This document shows positions 22,054-34,053 of a stretch of DNA of 64,000 nucleotides, one piece after another (position 1 is the stretch's first letter; every line of letters begins with the position of its first letter). The notes under the pieces were generated by a model, which searched no databases, was not told the origin of the DNA, and saw nothing but the letters and a program-made list of their open reading frames with translations. The position numbers and the translations under genes are program-made. Source of the stretch: Phymorhynchus buccinoides. Lineage: Eukaryota > Mollusca > Gastropoda > Neogastropoda > Raphitomidae. The stretch lies in the NCBI GenBank assembly GCA_017654935.2, contig CM065710.1, positions 21,244,772-21,308,771 on the forward strand, given 5' to 3'.

Positions 22054-22219
22054 ATAAGAGAGGATGGTTTGTGTATGTGTGTGAGTCTGTGTGTGTGTAT
22101 GAATGTGTGTCTGTGTGCGCACACATGTGCATGCATGTTCACTTCTTCACATGCACACACACACACACACACCAACCATATTTAACTCCAAAGAAAAAAA
22201 ATTATCTTTTTACCAAGAA

Positions 22220-22625
22220 CAGATGTTAATGCGGATTCAAACCAGTGACCCTTGGATGACAAAGTTTTACGGGTAGATGGAACTCCCCAGCTGTGGCAGA
22301 CAGTCTATCGAGGAGAGGGAAACTGATCTCAAACCCACCATGGGCAGGAGGGACTCCTCAGCTGTGGCAGACATCCTTCCTAGGAGTAGAGAGGGACACT
22401 CTGATCTCAAACCCACCATGGGTAGGGGGGACTCCTCAGCTGTGGCAGACATCCTTCCTAGGAGTAGAGGGAAACTCCCAATCCAAACAAGCTGAAGACG
22501 GGCATGAGGCCAGGCCTTAGAAATAGTTAGGCGCAAAACGTCAGCTCATACGACAGGAGCCCTGCCTGAGCGATCAATGACAAAGTGTAGGTTAACTCTT
22601 CTCGCGCCATCGGTGGTAGCTACCG
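22220..22625. repeat. Dispersed/duplicated repeat segment
   Basis: Three imperfect copies of about 70 bp contain 'cagctgtggcagacatcctt' and 'ctgatctcaaacccaccatg'. They are followed by a unique-looking stretch with 'aggcgcaaaacgtcagctca'. The start 'gcggattcaaaccagtgacc' weakly resembles a reverse B box of a tRNA-derived SINE. The class is uncertain. Confidence 0.5.
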
Positions 22626-22639
22626 ACGCAGCAACTAAT

Positions 22640-24565
22640 GTTGTGTGTGCTGTGTTCAGGTGTACATAAGTCTACAGCAGTGTTGTGTGTGCTGTATTTA
22701 GGTGTACATAAGTCTACAGCAGTGTTGTGTGTGCTGTGTTCAGGTGTACATAAGTCTACAGCAGTGTTGTGTGTGCTGTGTTCAGGTGTACATAAGTCTA
22801 CAGTAGTGTTGTGTGTGCTGTGTTCATAAGTCTACAGTAGTGTTGTGTGTGCTGTGTACATAAGTCTACAGCAGTGTTGTGTGTGCTGTGTTCAGGTGTA
22901 CATAAGTCTACAGCAGTGTTGTGTGTGCTGTGTTCAGGTGTACATAAGTCTACAGCAGTGTTGTGTGTGCTGTGTTCAGGTGTACATAAGTCTACAGTAG
23001 TGTTGTGTGTGCTGTGTTCATAAGTCTACATAAGTCTACAGTAGTGTTGTGTGTGCTGTGTACATAAGTCTACAGCAGTGTTGTGTGTGCTGTGTTCAGG
23101 TGTACATAAGTCTACAGCAGTGTTGTGTGTGCTGTGTTCAGGTGTACATAAGTCTACAGCAGTGTTGTGTGTGCTGTGTTCAGGTGTACATAAGTCTACA
23201 GTAGTGTTGTGTGTGCTGTGTTCATAAGTCTACAGTAGTGTTGTGTGTGCTGTGTACATAAGTCTACAGCAGTGTTGTGTGTGCTGTGTTCAGGTGTACA
23301 TAAGTCTACAGCAGTGTTGTGTGTGCTGTGTGTACATAAGTCTACAGCAGTGTTGTGTGTGCTGTGTTCAGGTGTACATAAGTCTACAGCAGTGTGTTGT
23401 GTGTGCTGTGTTCAGGTGTACATAAGTCTACAGCAGTGTTGTGTGTGCTGTGTTCAGGTGTACATAAGTCTACAGCAGTGTTGTGTGTGCTGTGTTCAGG
23501 TGTACATAAGTCTACAGCAGTGTTGTGTGTGCTGTGTACATAAGTCTACAGCAGTGTTGTGTGTGCTGTGTACATAAGTCTACAGCAGTGTTGTGTGTGC
23601 TGTGTACATAAGTCTACAGCAGTGTTGTGTGTGCTGTGTTCAGGTGTACATAAGTCTACAGTAGTGTTGTGTGTGCTGTGTACATAAGTCTACAGCAGTG
23701 TTGTGTGTGCTGTGTTCAGGTGTACATAAGTCTACAGCAGTGTTGTGTGTGCTGTGTTCAGGTGTACATAAGTCTACAGCAGTGTTGTGTGTGCTGTGTT
23801 CAGGTGTACATAAGTCTACAGCAGTGTTGTGTGTGCTGTGTTCAGGTGTACATAAGTCTACAGCAGTGTTGTGTGTGCTGTGTTCAGGTGTACATAAGTC
23901 TACAGCAGTGTTGTGTGTGCTGTGTTCAGGTGTACATAAGTCTACAGCAGTGTTGTGTGTGCTGTGTTCAGGTGTACATAAGTCTACAGCAGTGTTGTGT
24001 GTGCTGTGTTCAGGTGTACATAAGTCTACAGCAGTGTTGTGTGTGCTGTGTTCAGGTGTACATAAGTCTACAGCAGTGTTGTGTGTGTTCAGGTGTACAT
24101 GTCTACAGCAGTGTTGTGTGTGCTGTGTACATAAGTCTACAGCAGTGTTGTGTGTGCTGTGTACATAAGTCTACAGCAGTGTTGTGTGTTCTGTGTTCAG
24201 GTGTACATAAGTCTACAGCAGTGTTGTGTGTGCTGTGTTCAGGTGTACATAAGTCTACAGCAGTGTTGTGTGTGCTGTGTTGTGTGTGGTGTACATAAGT
24301 CTACAGCAGTGTTGTGTGTGCTGTGTACATAAGTCTACAGCAGTGTTGTGTGTGCTGTGTACATAAGTCTACAGCAGTGTTGTGTGTGCTGTGTCAGGTG
24401 TACATAAGTCTACAGCAGTGTTGTGTGTGCTGTGTTCAGGTGTACATAAGTCTACAGCAGTGTTGTGTGTGCTGTGTTCAGGTGTACATAAGTCTACAGC
24501 AGTGTTGTGTGTGCTGTGTTCAGGTGTACATAAGTCTACAGCAGTGTTGTGTGTGCTGTGTTCAG
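22640..24565 (+). repeat. 42-bp tandem array carrying the DYM exon I acceptor
   Basis: The unit 'gtgtacataagtctacagca' plus 'gtgttgtgtgtgctgtgttcag' is 42 bp, with shorter 34-35-bp variants lacking 'ttcaggt'; about 45-50 copies. Each full unit contains TTCAG|GTGTACATAAGT, which equals the acceptor and first codons (V-Y-I-S) of exon I at 24566. Because 42 is divisible by 3, long open frames such as VYISLQQCCVCCVQ repeats arise; they are not genes. Confidence 0.95.
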
Positions 24566-24717
24566 GTGTACATAAGTCCTACTTCAGTGTTGCCCGGCTG
24601 TGATAAGACACGGGTGTGTGCTGCACCATGTCTCCTCAACAGGTTGCTGGACGTGTCACATAAGTCTACAGCAGTTCAGGAGAGACTGTGCTGAAGGTCA
24701 TAAACTACACACTGAGA
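24566..24717 (+). pseudogene. DYM: Dymeclin exon I, damaged or mis-sequenced
   Basis: The start reads V-Y-I-S, then in the next frame Y-F-S.AR-L. This matches the place where vertebrate dymeclin has VISFFSSRLL after NID. The end reads Q-E-R and, after a two-base offset, VLKVINYTLR followed by GTGAGA, matching ERVLEII in vertebrates. The intervening part has stops in every frame, and total length (152) is not a multiple of three although phase 0 is expected on both sides. The locus sits among noisy repeat copies, so assembly or read error is as likely as true gene damage. Confidence 0.5.
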
Positions 24718-26030
24718 GTGAGAGAGTTCATAAGTCTACAGTAGTGTTGTGTGTGCTGTGTACATAAGTGTACAGTAGTGTTGTGTGTCATGACATAAGT
24801 CTACATAGTGTCATGTGTGCTGTGTTCAGGTGTACATAAGTCTACAGTAGTGTTGTGTGTGCTGTGTCATTGTCAACAGTCGCAGATGTGTGTGTGCTGT
24901 GTGCCATGTGTACATAAGTCTAGCAGCAGATGTGTGTCATGACGTTGCCCATATGTCATCAATGTCGCAGATGTGTGTCATGACATTGCCAATGTGTCAT
25001 AGCTACAGCAGTGTTGTGTGTGTGTCATGACGTTGCCTAAGGGTCATAGCCAGCGTCACACATGGCGGTGGTAAATATACATCAGTGTGACATGGTCTAT
25101 TTGTACATATCAGTGCATTTCTGTTAATTTAGTGCATAAGTTAGTAGTGTAGGTGATCGTGTTTAGTTCTCTTGAAACATTGTGTGGCTGAGAAGGTTAC
25201 AAAGAACAGCAGTGTTGTGTGACTTGTTCTGTGTCTTCTGCAGTGTTAATGTGTGCTGTGTAGCCGGCAAGTACTGACATGACTTGGTGCTAGAAGAGTA
25301 ACGAGGTAAGGCAGGTCTGGTGCTGAGTGATGGAGACGCACATACATGTGTCAACATTAACTCTGTGTGATGATGGTGATGAGTGATAGAGACGCACATA
25401 CATGTGTCATAAGTTAACTCTGTGTGATGCTGGTGCTGAGTGATGGAGACGCACATGTTGTGTGTCTGTGTTCATTAACTACTGTCTCAGCCCGGCTGGA
25501 TAAGAGTGAATAGCAGCACGTCTCCACATACATGTGTGGACGTCATAACTCTGGGATCCAAGATGGTGATGAGTGAAGGAGAAACACATACATGAGAGAG
25601 AGATTAACTCTGAGTGATGGTGGTGCTGAGTCATTGTCAGTGTCGCACAGACATGTGTCATGACATTGGCCATATGTCATTGTCATGGTGCTGAGTGCAT
25701 CATGACGTTGCCCATATGTCATGTGTCAATGTCGCAGATGTGTGTGATGATGCCTATGAGTCATTGCCAGCATCGCAGATACATGTGTCATGATTAACTC
25801 TATGTCATGATGTCGCAGATGTGTGTCATGACATTGCCATGTGTCATAGCCAGCATCGCAGATGTGTGTCATGACGTTGCCTATGGGTCATAGCCAGCGT
25901 CACACATGGCGCCGGTAAATATCATCCATGTGACATGGTCTATTTTTAGATATCAGTGCATTTCTGTTAATTTAGCGCATTTAGTAAAGTAGGTGATCTC
26001 TTTAGTTCTCTTGGTGATGACTTGATGGAG
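24718..26030 (+). other. Degenerate repeat mixture in DYM intron
   Basis: Scrambled fragments of the 42-bp array, of the 56-bp array below and of a third motif ('gatgtgtgtcatgacgttgcc') are intermixed. Two longer direct copies, near 25045-25160 and 25885-26000, share 'agccagcgtcacacatggcg' and 'tcagtgcatttctgttaatt'. The texture suggests either old repeat decay or a poorly resolved consensus. Confidence 0.6.
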
Positions 26031-27475
26031 ACGCACATACATGTGTCAACATTAACTCTGTATGATGATGGTGATGAGTGATGGAGACGCACATACATGT
26101 GTCAACATTAACTCTGTGTGATGATGGTGCTGAGTGATAGAGACGCACATACATGTGACATTAACTCTGTGTGATGATGGTGCTGAGTGAGGAGACGCAC
26201 ATACATGTGTCAACATTAACTCTGTATGATGATGGTGATGAGTGATGGAGACGCACATACATGTGTCAACATTAACTCTGTGTGATGATGGTGATGAGTG
26301 ATAGAGACGCACATACATGTGTCAACATTAACTCTGTGTGATGATGGTGCTGAGTGATGGAGACGCACATACATGTGTCGACATTAACTCTGTGTGATGA
26401 TGGTGCTGAGTGATAGAGACGCACATACATGTGTCAACATTAACTCTGTGTGATGATGGTGATGAGTGATAGAGACGCACATACATGTGTCAACATTAAC
26501 TCTGTGTGATGATGGTGCTGAGTGATAGAGACGCACATACATGTGTCAACATTAACTCTGTGTGATGATGGTGATGAGTGATGGAGACGCACATACATGT
26601 GTCAACATTAACTCTGTGTGATGATGGTGATGAGTGATAGAGACGCACATACATGTGTCAACATTAACTCTGTATGATGATGGTGATGAGTGATGGAGAC
26701 GCACATACATGTGTCGACATTAACTCTGTGTGATGATGGTGATGAGTGATAGAGACGCACATACATGTGTCAACATTAACTCTGTATGATGATGGTGATG
26801 AGTGATGGAGACGCACATACATGTGTCAACATTAACTCTGTATGATGATGGTGATGAGTGATGGAGACGCACATACATGTGTCAACATTAACTCTGTGTG
26901 ATGATGGTGATGAGTGATGGAGACGCACATACATGTGTCGACATTAACTCTGTGTGATGATGGTGATGAGTGATAGAGACGCACATACATGTGTCAACAT
27001 TAACTCTGTGTGATGATGGTGCTGAGTGATGGAGACGCACATACATGTGTCAACATTAACTCTGTGTGATGATGGTGATGAGTGATAGAGACGCACATAC
27101 ATGTGTCAACATTAACTCTGTGTGATGATGGTGCTGAGTGATGGAGACGCACATACATGTGTCAACATTAACTCTGTGTGATGATGGTGCTGAGTGATGG
27201 AGACGCACATACATGTGTCAACATTAACTCTGTGTGATGATGGTGATGAGTGATGGAGACGCACATACATGTGTCGACATTAACTCTGTGTGATGATGGT
27301 GATGAGTGATAGAGACGCACATACATGTGTCAACATTAACTCTGTGTGATGATGGTGCTGAGTGATGGAGACGCACATACATGTGTCAACATTAACTCTG
27401 TGTGATGATGGTGATGAGTGATAGAGACGCACATACATGTGTCAACATTAACTCTGTGTGATGATGGTGCTGATG
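26030..27475 (+). repeat. 56-bp tandem repeat upstream of DYM exon J
   Basis: About 26 units of 'gagacgcacatacatgtgtc' plus 'aacattaactctgtgtgatgatggtgatgagtgata' in part. Variants alternate gctgag/gatgag and ggag/agag. The array stops about 20 bases before the polypyrimidine tract of exon J. Scattered earlier copies occur at 25325-25460. It does not contain the exon border. Confidence 0.95.
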
Positions 27476-27496
27476 ATGATCTTTTATTTTCTTCAG

Positions 27497-27712
27497 AAAT
27501 TCCCGGAGTTGAAGTTCAAGTACGTGGAAGAGGAATCGCCAGAGGAGTTTTTCATCCCCTACATTTGGTCGCTGGTCTACCACTGCTCCAACCTCTACTT
27601 CAACCCCTCGCGCATCCTCCTCTTCTCCCTGGCATCGTCGTCATCATCATCGTCGTCGGCATCGTCATCGTCTCATCATTATCAAGTGAATGGACCTGCT
27701 CCCACCAGTTAA
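27497..27712 (+). CDS. DYM: Dymeclin last coding exon (exon J) with stop
   Basis: The exon encodes [40 protein letters not shown] and LLFSLA, the conserved dymeclin C-terminus. It then adds a tail of about 25 residues dominated by Ser with HHYQ and GPAPTS before TAA at 27710-27712. The acceptor is ttattttcttcag. The Ser run is encoded by tcg/tca/atc triplet repeats that continue past the stop as (atc)n, so the tail is a microsatellite-derived extension absent from vertebrate dymeclin as I know it. The N-myristoylation end of the protein is outside the window. Confidence 0.95.
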   Translation, partial: KFPELKFKYVEEESPEEFFIPYIWSLVYHCSNLYFNPSRILLFSLASSSSSSSSASSSSHHYQVNGPAPTS

Positions 27713-28010
27713 TTGATTAGTTGCTGTGTTGTTTGTTGACTGTGTTATTGCTTGGTGTTATCATCATCATTATTCATTGCTGTCGTTATCGTCATCATCA
27801 TTGTGATCGTCATCAACATCATCATCTTCAGCGTCAACATCATTACCATCATCATCATCATCTTCTTCATCAACATCATCATCTTCGTCATCAACATCAT
27901 TATCTTCGTCATCAACATCATTATTATCATCATACTCATTATCATCGTTTTCATTTCTGAGTTGGGGTTTTGACGATTGGATTTTGTGGGGGGGGGGGGG
28001 GGGGGGGGGT
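27713..28010 (+). repeat. (ATC/CAT)n-rich stretch and poly-G run in presumed DYM 3' UTR
   Basis: Imperfect trinucleotide repeats occupy 27760-27955 and produce spurious Ile/His- or Asp-rich open frames. A run of about 22 G follows at 27988-28009. The polyadenylation site of DYM was not identified. Confidence 0.85.
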
Positions 28011-28525
28011 GCATATATAAACGATGCTGTTTCATTATCACCAGTCTGCTTCTGTTCTTTTTTTACGTGTTTGTGTAGGTTCATTTCTTTTTGTTGCTTA
28101 CTGTTTTCGCCTCTTCCTAAACCGTGTGTGATATTTTTAACGGCTTCAATTTTTTTGTTTCCCCGCTGCTTGTTTACTCCTGTGTCGGCACCCTGCAAAC
28201 GAATTGAAGAAAATGGAGACTGTGATTATTCTTTTTTGTCCTTGAATGTTTTGGTGCAGCATGTAGGGCTGATTTACAATGCTCTGTTGCTTTGTTCTGA
28301 TGTTTTTGGCATCATCAATTTGGCCAGATTCCAAAGTTCCCTTGAACAATTCAGGAGAAAGCAAAAGTTTGTGGTCCAGTGTTTAGGAGACAATTATCAA
28401 ATGGACTATCATCAAAGCACAGTAGCTGCTTTGTGATGGTACAGGTCCCATTCTAAAGAATGAATAACAAACAAGTGAAATTTTTATCATTCTGAAAAGA
28501 AAAAAAAATAGATATCGACTCAGGG
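28010..28525. other. Non-coding, no gene recognised
   Basis: An open frame of 150 codons crosses this stretch on the plus strand but begins in the poly-G run and resembles no family. It is probably 3' UTR or intergenic DNA. Confidence 0.45.
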
Positions 28526-28960
28526 AGAAAATTGTTGGATCTTCAAAAACTGGGCAAAAGTTGCACTGGCTGGAATGGTTGGCAGTGGGTGGGTGCCTCA
28601 TGCCTCCATTTGGGGAGCCAGACAACCCCGCCTTCCATGAGTCTCTCCCCGTGGGGATACCGGGGAGTCTTTTGTACAAATGGTTCCCCCACCTTCTGCA
28701 AGATCTGTGCTTGTAACTTCCTCTAATCTGCCACTCTCTTTGACTCTGCCTTTTCCCTTTGCTTTCTGTCATCTACTTTTTGTTCTGACTTTTTAGCCCA
28801 TTCTGCTGTCTTTTTTTAATTTTTATTCCAAATAATGTTCTCCTTTGAGCTCCCCCGAAATCGGAATGTGTTGGCTGAATGCAGCGGGGAGACCGGTGAG
28901 AGCTGAAAATGGTCTGCAGTTATGATAAAGAGAGAGAGAGGAGAAAGCGTACACATTGCT
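28526..28960 (+). repeat. Dispersed repeat family S, copy 2
   Basis: A fuller copy: 'gtgggtgggtgcctcatgcc', 'gtctctccccgtggggatac', 'gtacaaatggttccccc', 'ctctttgactctgccttttc', then 'aatcggaatgtgttggctga' and 'cagcggggagaccg'. These blocks recur in the same order at 55430-55825. Confidence 0.8.
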
Positions 28961-29790
28961 GTCTTTGTCAGAAAACTTTAATCAGCAATGATTTAGGAAG
29001 GGTGGAAGGAAGGAGTGAGAGGCGATAAGAGGAAGGGAGAGGTAAGAGGTAATATGTAGAAGGGAGAGGTAATATGTAGAAGGGAGAGGTAATATGTAGT
29101 GACGGTAAAAGGCTTTGCAAACTTGGGGAATCAGAACTGATTTTAGCAGAGTTTGCGATGCAAGAGACTGAATAATAATGTTAATTTTTGCTGGCGTTTT
29201 TGCATTTCGGTGCTGCTGTTCGCGAAAGTGATTACTTTTTGTATTGTGTGTGTTTGAGTGCATGCATGTGTGTGTTTAAATGTAATGTGAAATGTGTACT
29301 TGTTTGTATTGTGTGTGTTTGAGTGCATGCATGTGTGTGTGTGTGTGCATGTGTGTGTACTTTTTTGTATTGTGTGTGTGTATGCATGTGTGTGTTACTA
29401 TGTATGGGACTGTCAACTTCCTTTTTGCATGAATGCATTCAGTATCAGAATGAATTGTAGGAGTACACGAGTATTGACACGATATCATGTTAATGTGTAT
29501 GTTTGGTTTTACATGTTCATTAGGACTTTCATCGAGTTTATGTTCCGCAGTCCTTGGAATTGGTTAATATTGATTTGTATTATTTCTTGATGTGCTTTTA
29601 CCATGTATATATGCACATTGTTGTCTGCTGTTGTTTTTGAATATTGAAAAAAAATCATATTGAGAGGGATGCCACTTTCCAAGGTTGTGCTTATTATTGG
29701 GTGCCTACGGTACAGAGAGGGTTAATGCTTGTACAGACATGGACCGATGTATAATGTGCTTTTGATGTGTCAGATAGTCTCCTTTTGTTA
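28961..29790. other. Intergenic, short direct repeats and GT-rich tract
   Basis: Three copies of a 19-bp 'agaagggagaggtaatatgt' theme occur at 29030-29100. A GT-rich stretch at 29240-29400 repeats 'ttgtattgtgtgtgtttgag' and 'tgcatgcatgtgtg'. No gene is seen. Confidence 0.6.
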
Positions 29791-30580
29791 GCATGCTACA
29801 GCAGGAGGTAAAGCCAGGGTTCTGTCATGGAGGTAGAGAAGGCTGGCAGTACCCTGGGGTTTTCTTTTAGCATGCTACAGCAGGAGGTAAAGCCAGGGTT
29901 CTGTCATGGAGGTAGAGAAGGCTGGCAGTACCCTGAGGTTTTCTTTTAGCATGCTACAGCAGGAGGTAAAGCCAGGGTTCTGTCATGGAGGTAGAGAAGG
30001 CTGGCAGTACCCTGGGGTTTTCTTTTAGCATGCTACAGCAGGAGGTAAAGCCAGGGTTCTGTCATGGAGGTAGAGAAGGCTGGCAGTACCCTGGGGTTTT
30101 CTTTTAGCATGCTACAGCAGGAGGTAAAGCCAGGGTTCTGTCATGGAGGTAGAGAAGGCTGGCAGTACCCTGAGGTTTTCTTTTAGCATGCTACAGCAGG
30201 AGGTAAAGCCAGGGTTCTGTCATGGAGGTAGAGAAGGCTGGCAGTACCCTGGGGTTTTCTTTTAGCATGCTACAGCAGGAGGTAAAGCCAGGGTTCTGTC
30301 ATGGAGGTAGAGAAGGCTGGCAGTACCCTGGGGTTTTCTTTTAGCATGCTACAGCAGGAGGTAAAGCCAGGGTTCTGTCATGGAGGTAGAGAAGGCTGGC
30401 AGTACCCTGAGGTTTTCTTTTAGCATGCTACAGCAGGAGGTAAAGCCAGGGTTCTGTCATGGAGGTAGAGAAGGCTGGCAGTACCCTGAGGTTTTCTTTT
30501 AGCATGCTACAGCAGGAGGTAAAGCCAGGGTTCTGTCATGGAGGTAGAGAAGGCTGGCAGTACCCTGGGGTTTTCTTTGG
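29791..30580 (+). repeat. 79-bp tandem repeat, ten nearly identical copies
   Basis: Units start with gcatgctacagcaggaggta at 29791 and every 79 bp to 30502. They differ almost only at one G/A site (ctggggtt or ctgaggtt). The homogeneity points to recent expansion or strong homogenisation. Confidence 0.97.
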
Positions 30581-30629
30581 GATTTTGTGAAATTACAAAC
30601 AAGGCCATGATCATACTGATAGTGAGCTA

Positions 30630-30809
30630 CAGTGAAGTTTCCCTATTAACACCTTGAAAAAGAATCCAAAATAAGGTGTTAAGTGGGAGGGAGTTGTAAC
30701 AGGGAGGTAATTTTAATCCTTACAATGAAGGTCAATGTCTCGGAGAAGTGGGTCTTAAGTGGGAGGGAGTGTTGAATATATGGAAGGTGTTAATGGGGAG
30801 GTTCCACTG
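30630..30809. mobile_element. Short MITE, CAGTG ends
   Basis: The left end is CAGTGAAGTTTCCCTATTAA and the right end is its approximate inverse 'ttaatggggaggttccactg'. Inside, 'taagtgggagggag' occurs twice. The left flank is TA and the right flank TG, so the target duplication is slightly eroded. About 180 bp, with no coding capacity. Confidence 0.75.
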
Positions 30810-31215
30810 TGCACACTCTGTGTTGTTTGGAATGGATGACACTTGGGTGAAATGTAGTTATATTATTAAGAATTGAGAATGTTTATGCTATTTATTATGA
30901 TTATTTAATTTATTATCATTAAGATTGAACACAATTGTAAAAGCACAAATTTGTGCCAAGTTATATCCATTTTCTTGGTACGGATTATGGAAGCCCTTCA
31001 TTGAATTTCAGAGCTTTTGGGAACCCTTTTAAGAAGTGCATGTGTATGTGTGTTCGCGTGTACACATTTTTTTGCGTGTGTATGTGTATGTTTGTTTGTT
31101 TTTTAAATTGAGCCAAACTGATCATTCAAGAAGCTAACTAAAATTTAAAGGCTGTTTGTCCCAAAACTAGTCATGCTTATTAAATAAAAATTATTTGACA
31201 TTGCTGTATAGTTTA

Positions 31216-32194
31216 CCGTATTTTCCGGTCTACAAGCTGCACCCTTGTCAAAGCCTCACCCCCTGAATTGTATTAAAATTATTGAAAACATCGAAAAAGA
31301 CACGTTCAGTGTGTAAGCCACAATAGAATGAAAAAAAACAGCCAGACAAACATTTGAAAACCACAGCAACTGGTTGATGGTCCGTGTTACACTCGTACAC
31401 AGACTACACAGTACGGACCTAATCTTCACCATAATGGACCCAAGTTCTTTGGTGCAGATGCTAATGCCGATTTATCGGTTTAATAAAGCAAAGAAGCTGC
31501 TTCCAACTTTTTTTGCAAAGTGAGACCGATCACTTAGTTTCAACTTGTGGAGTGAGAACGGTCACTTAGTTTCAACTTGTGGAATGAGACCGGTCACTTA
31601 GTTTCAACTTGTGGAGTGAGACCGGTCACTTAGTTTCAACTTGTGGAATGAGACCGGTCACTTAGTTTCAACTTGTGGAATGAGACCGGTCACTTAGTTT
31701 CAACTTGTGGAATGAGACCGGTCACTTAGTTTGTGGAGTGAGACCGGTCACTTAGTTTCAACTTGTGGAATGAGACCGGTCACTTAGTTTCAACTTGTGG
31801 AGAGAGACCAGTCACTTAGTTTCAACTTGTGGAATGAGACCGGTCACTTAGTTTCAACTTGTGGAGAGAGACCAGTCACTTAGTTTCAACTTGTAGTTGA
31901 CTTGGCATTTTCGTTTGCACAGAGTTCGTAAGGATCAAAGCGATCATGACTGTTTCAGTTCAAACTTTGATCATAAGTGAAGCAAAATGTGCATACATGT
32001 GGTGAAATTCAGTGGTCAGATCGTGTTATCACTGATTAAATTCCTCAGTATTGGCCTGAGAACGGTTCGTTTTTACTGAGATGTGCGATGTCAAAACGCA
32101 AGGCTGGAGTTGATGACCAGGGAAAAATTCACAAATTAGCCGCAGGGGTCAAAGTTGAAGAAAAAAGTAGCGGCTTATAGCCAGGAAAATACGG
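31216..32194. mobile_element. MITE with CCGTATTTTCC ends and an internal minisatellite
   Basis: Ends CCGTATTTTCCGGTCTACAA and (inverted) 'ttatagccaggaaaatacgg' are flanked by TA on both sides. The subterminal 'caagctgcaccc' and 'agcggcttatag' are also complementary in part. No transposase was seen. A 32-bp repeat occupies its centre. The element at 37006 has related ends. Confidence 0.8.
31520..31895 (+). repeat. 32-bp tandem repeat inside a MITE
   Basis: About twelve units of 'gagaccggtcacttagtttc' plus 'aacttgtggagt', with variants (gagtg, aatg, gagag). Confidence 0.95.
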
Positions 32195-33547
32195 TAAGCA
32201 TTTAATCAAGAAGAGCACATGAAAAAAATGATATAATACGATAGCATCAGAACTCAGAATGTTATAGTCCCTTGATCAGTAAGTAATACTACACAACTTT
32301 TAAAATGACAGGGATGTTGATCAATCTTGTTTGTTGGAAACATTAATAGTGTGACTGCCTTTTTTTCGATTTATTATTAGTTCGTGTCGTCAAGACATTT
32401 CAGTTGTAGATCAGGCTTATTGGAAGAAAGTCGATATGGCTGGCGTTTGTCACAAATGTAACCTTTAGTGTCGGAGATACACGTCTGCCAGGAAAATTGT
32501 ATTTGAACAGTGTTTCATCAGGTTTTGTTTTGGGGGTGTTTATTTTTCGAGCGTTTTGAGTGTGGGGAGGGAGGCATTAATTCTAGGTGCAAATAAATAC
32601 ATTTATCAGGTTTTTTTTATAATTCAAATAGTCCTTGAAAAATAAACTTGGATATTAATGATCAGATTATATTTTGAAAGTTTGTAACCTTTTAGTATTC
32701 ATTCATGCATTTTGTACAAGATAGCAATGAGGACGTTTTGAATGTGTGCAACATCTGCACGTATAATTTTGAACAATGAATTATGTATGTCACTTTGTTA
32801 GTTTATTGATGTGATGATGTAAATAAAATGATGGTGTCTTATTTAATCACCATGGCATATATGTCGATACTACATGTATATTATCAACAGTCAATGATGT
32901 AATGTCATTGTCTTTGGAAAAACAAACAATTATAAGAGGTAGTGTTTTTAACTATTCTGCTTACTGGAATGTTAATAAAAAGAAATGCATAAATTATTGT
33001 GAGTTAAAAGGTTACTGAAAAAAATGGAACTTGTGAGTGTGTGTAAGGGTGTGTGTGCGTGCAAGCCAGAGTGAGAGGAAAGTGTAAGCATTGTGTAGTC
33101 AGGTTTGGTGCGTTGGTGCACGCATTCACTCTTGTGTGCGCATGCACACGAAAAAGAAAGGGGCAGAGAAAGTGCATTTTACAAATTGGTATCTCTCACG
33201 CATACACTTATACGCACTCTCTTACACACACACACTCACTCACACACACACATAAGCACTTGCATTCACACAAATGCATGCACACCCGCACAGACACACA
33301 CCTAATAAAACAACACCAACAGAAAATTACATCAGATTTGTATCATAGTCCATGTTTTATTTGAATTTTCTTTGCTGCCCTGGCCGCTGGCCATTCAAAA
33401 GCAGCAGAAAATAATAAAGGGGGGGGGGTGGGGGGGGGGGGGGGGTATAGCAGCAAAGAAACCTTTATTTTTTCAAACTTCACCAAGTTAAAACAAATCA
33501 TCAGTCATGACAACCTCATTCTTTGATTTTCATCCTTTTCACCCCTC
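32195..33547. other. AT-rich intergenic DNA
   Basis: No gene. It includes a CA-rich stretch near 33200-33300 and G runs at 33421-33446. AATAAA motifs occur (for example near 32820), but none can be tied to DYM polyadenylation. Confidence 0.5.
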
Positions 33548-34053
33548 TTGCTCTCATACACACACAAATGCCCACACCAATTGTGCACACACACACACAC
33601 GCTCAAATGCCCACACCAATTGTGCACACACACACACACGCTCAAATGCCCACACCAATTGTGCACACACACACACACACACACACAAATGCCCACACCA
33701 ATTGTGCACACACACACACACGCTCAAATGCCCACACCAATTGTGCACACACACACACTCAAATGCCCACACCACAATTGTGCACACACGCACACACACG
33801 CTCAAATGCCCACACCACAATTGTGCACACACACACACACACGCTCAAATGCCCACACCAATTGTGCACACACACACACTCAAATGCCCACACCACAATT
33901 GTGCACACACACACACTCAAATGCCCACACCAATTGTGCACACACACACACACACACACACACTCAAATGCCCACACCAATTGTGCACACACACACACAT
34001 ACTCAAATGCCCACACCACAACTGTGCACACACACACACACACATACACACGC
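33548..34053 (+). repeat. 35-45-bp minisatellite with (CA)n spacer
   Basis: The unit is a core 'ctcaaatgcccacaccaatt' plus 'gtg' and then a variable (ca)n; about thirteen copies. Some copies carry 'accacaattgtg'. Open frames of His/Thr (plus) or Val/Cys (minus) are artefacts. Confidence 0.95.

Noticed and set aside
22638..24694. Cys-rich repeat protein (VYISLQQCCVCCVQ units)
   Set aside because: The 42-bp unit is divisible by three, so frames stay open by chance; the unit is a copied splice acceptor.
27984..28436. 150-codon open frame downstream of DYM
   Set aside because: Starts in a poly-G run, has no homology that I recognise and lies in the presumed 3' UTR.
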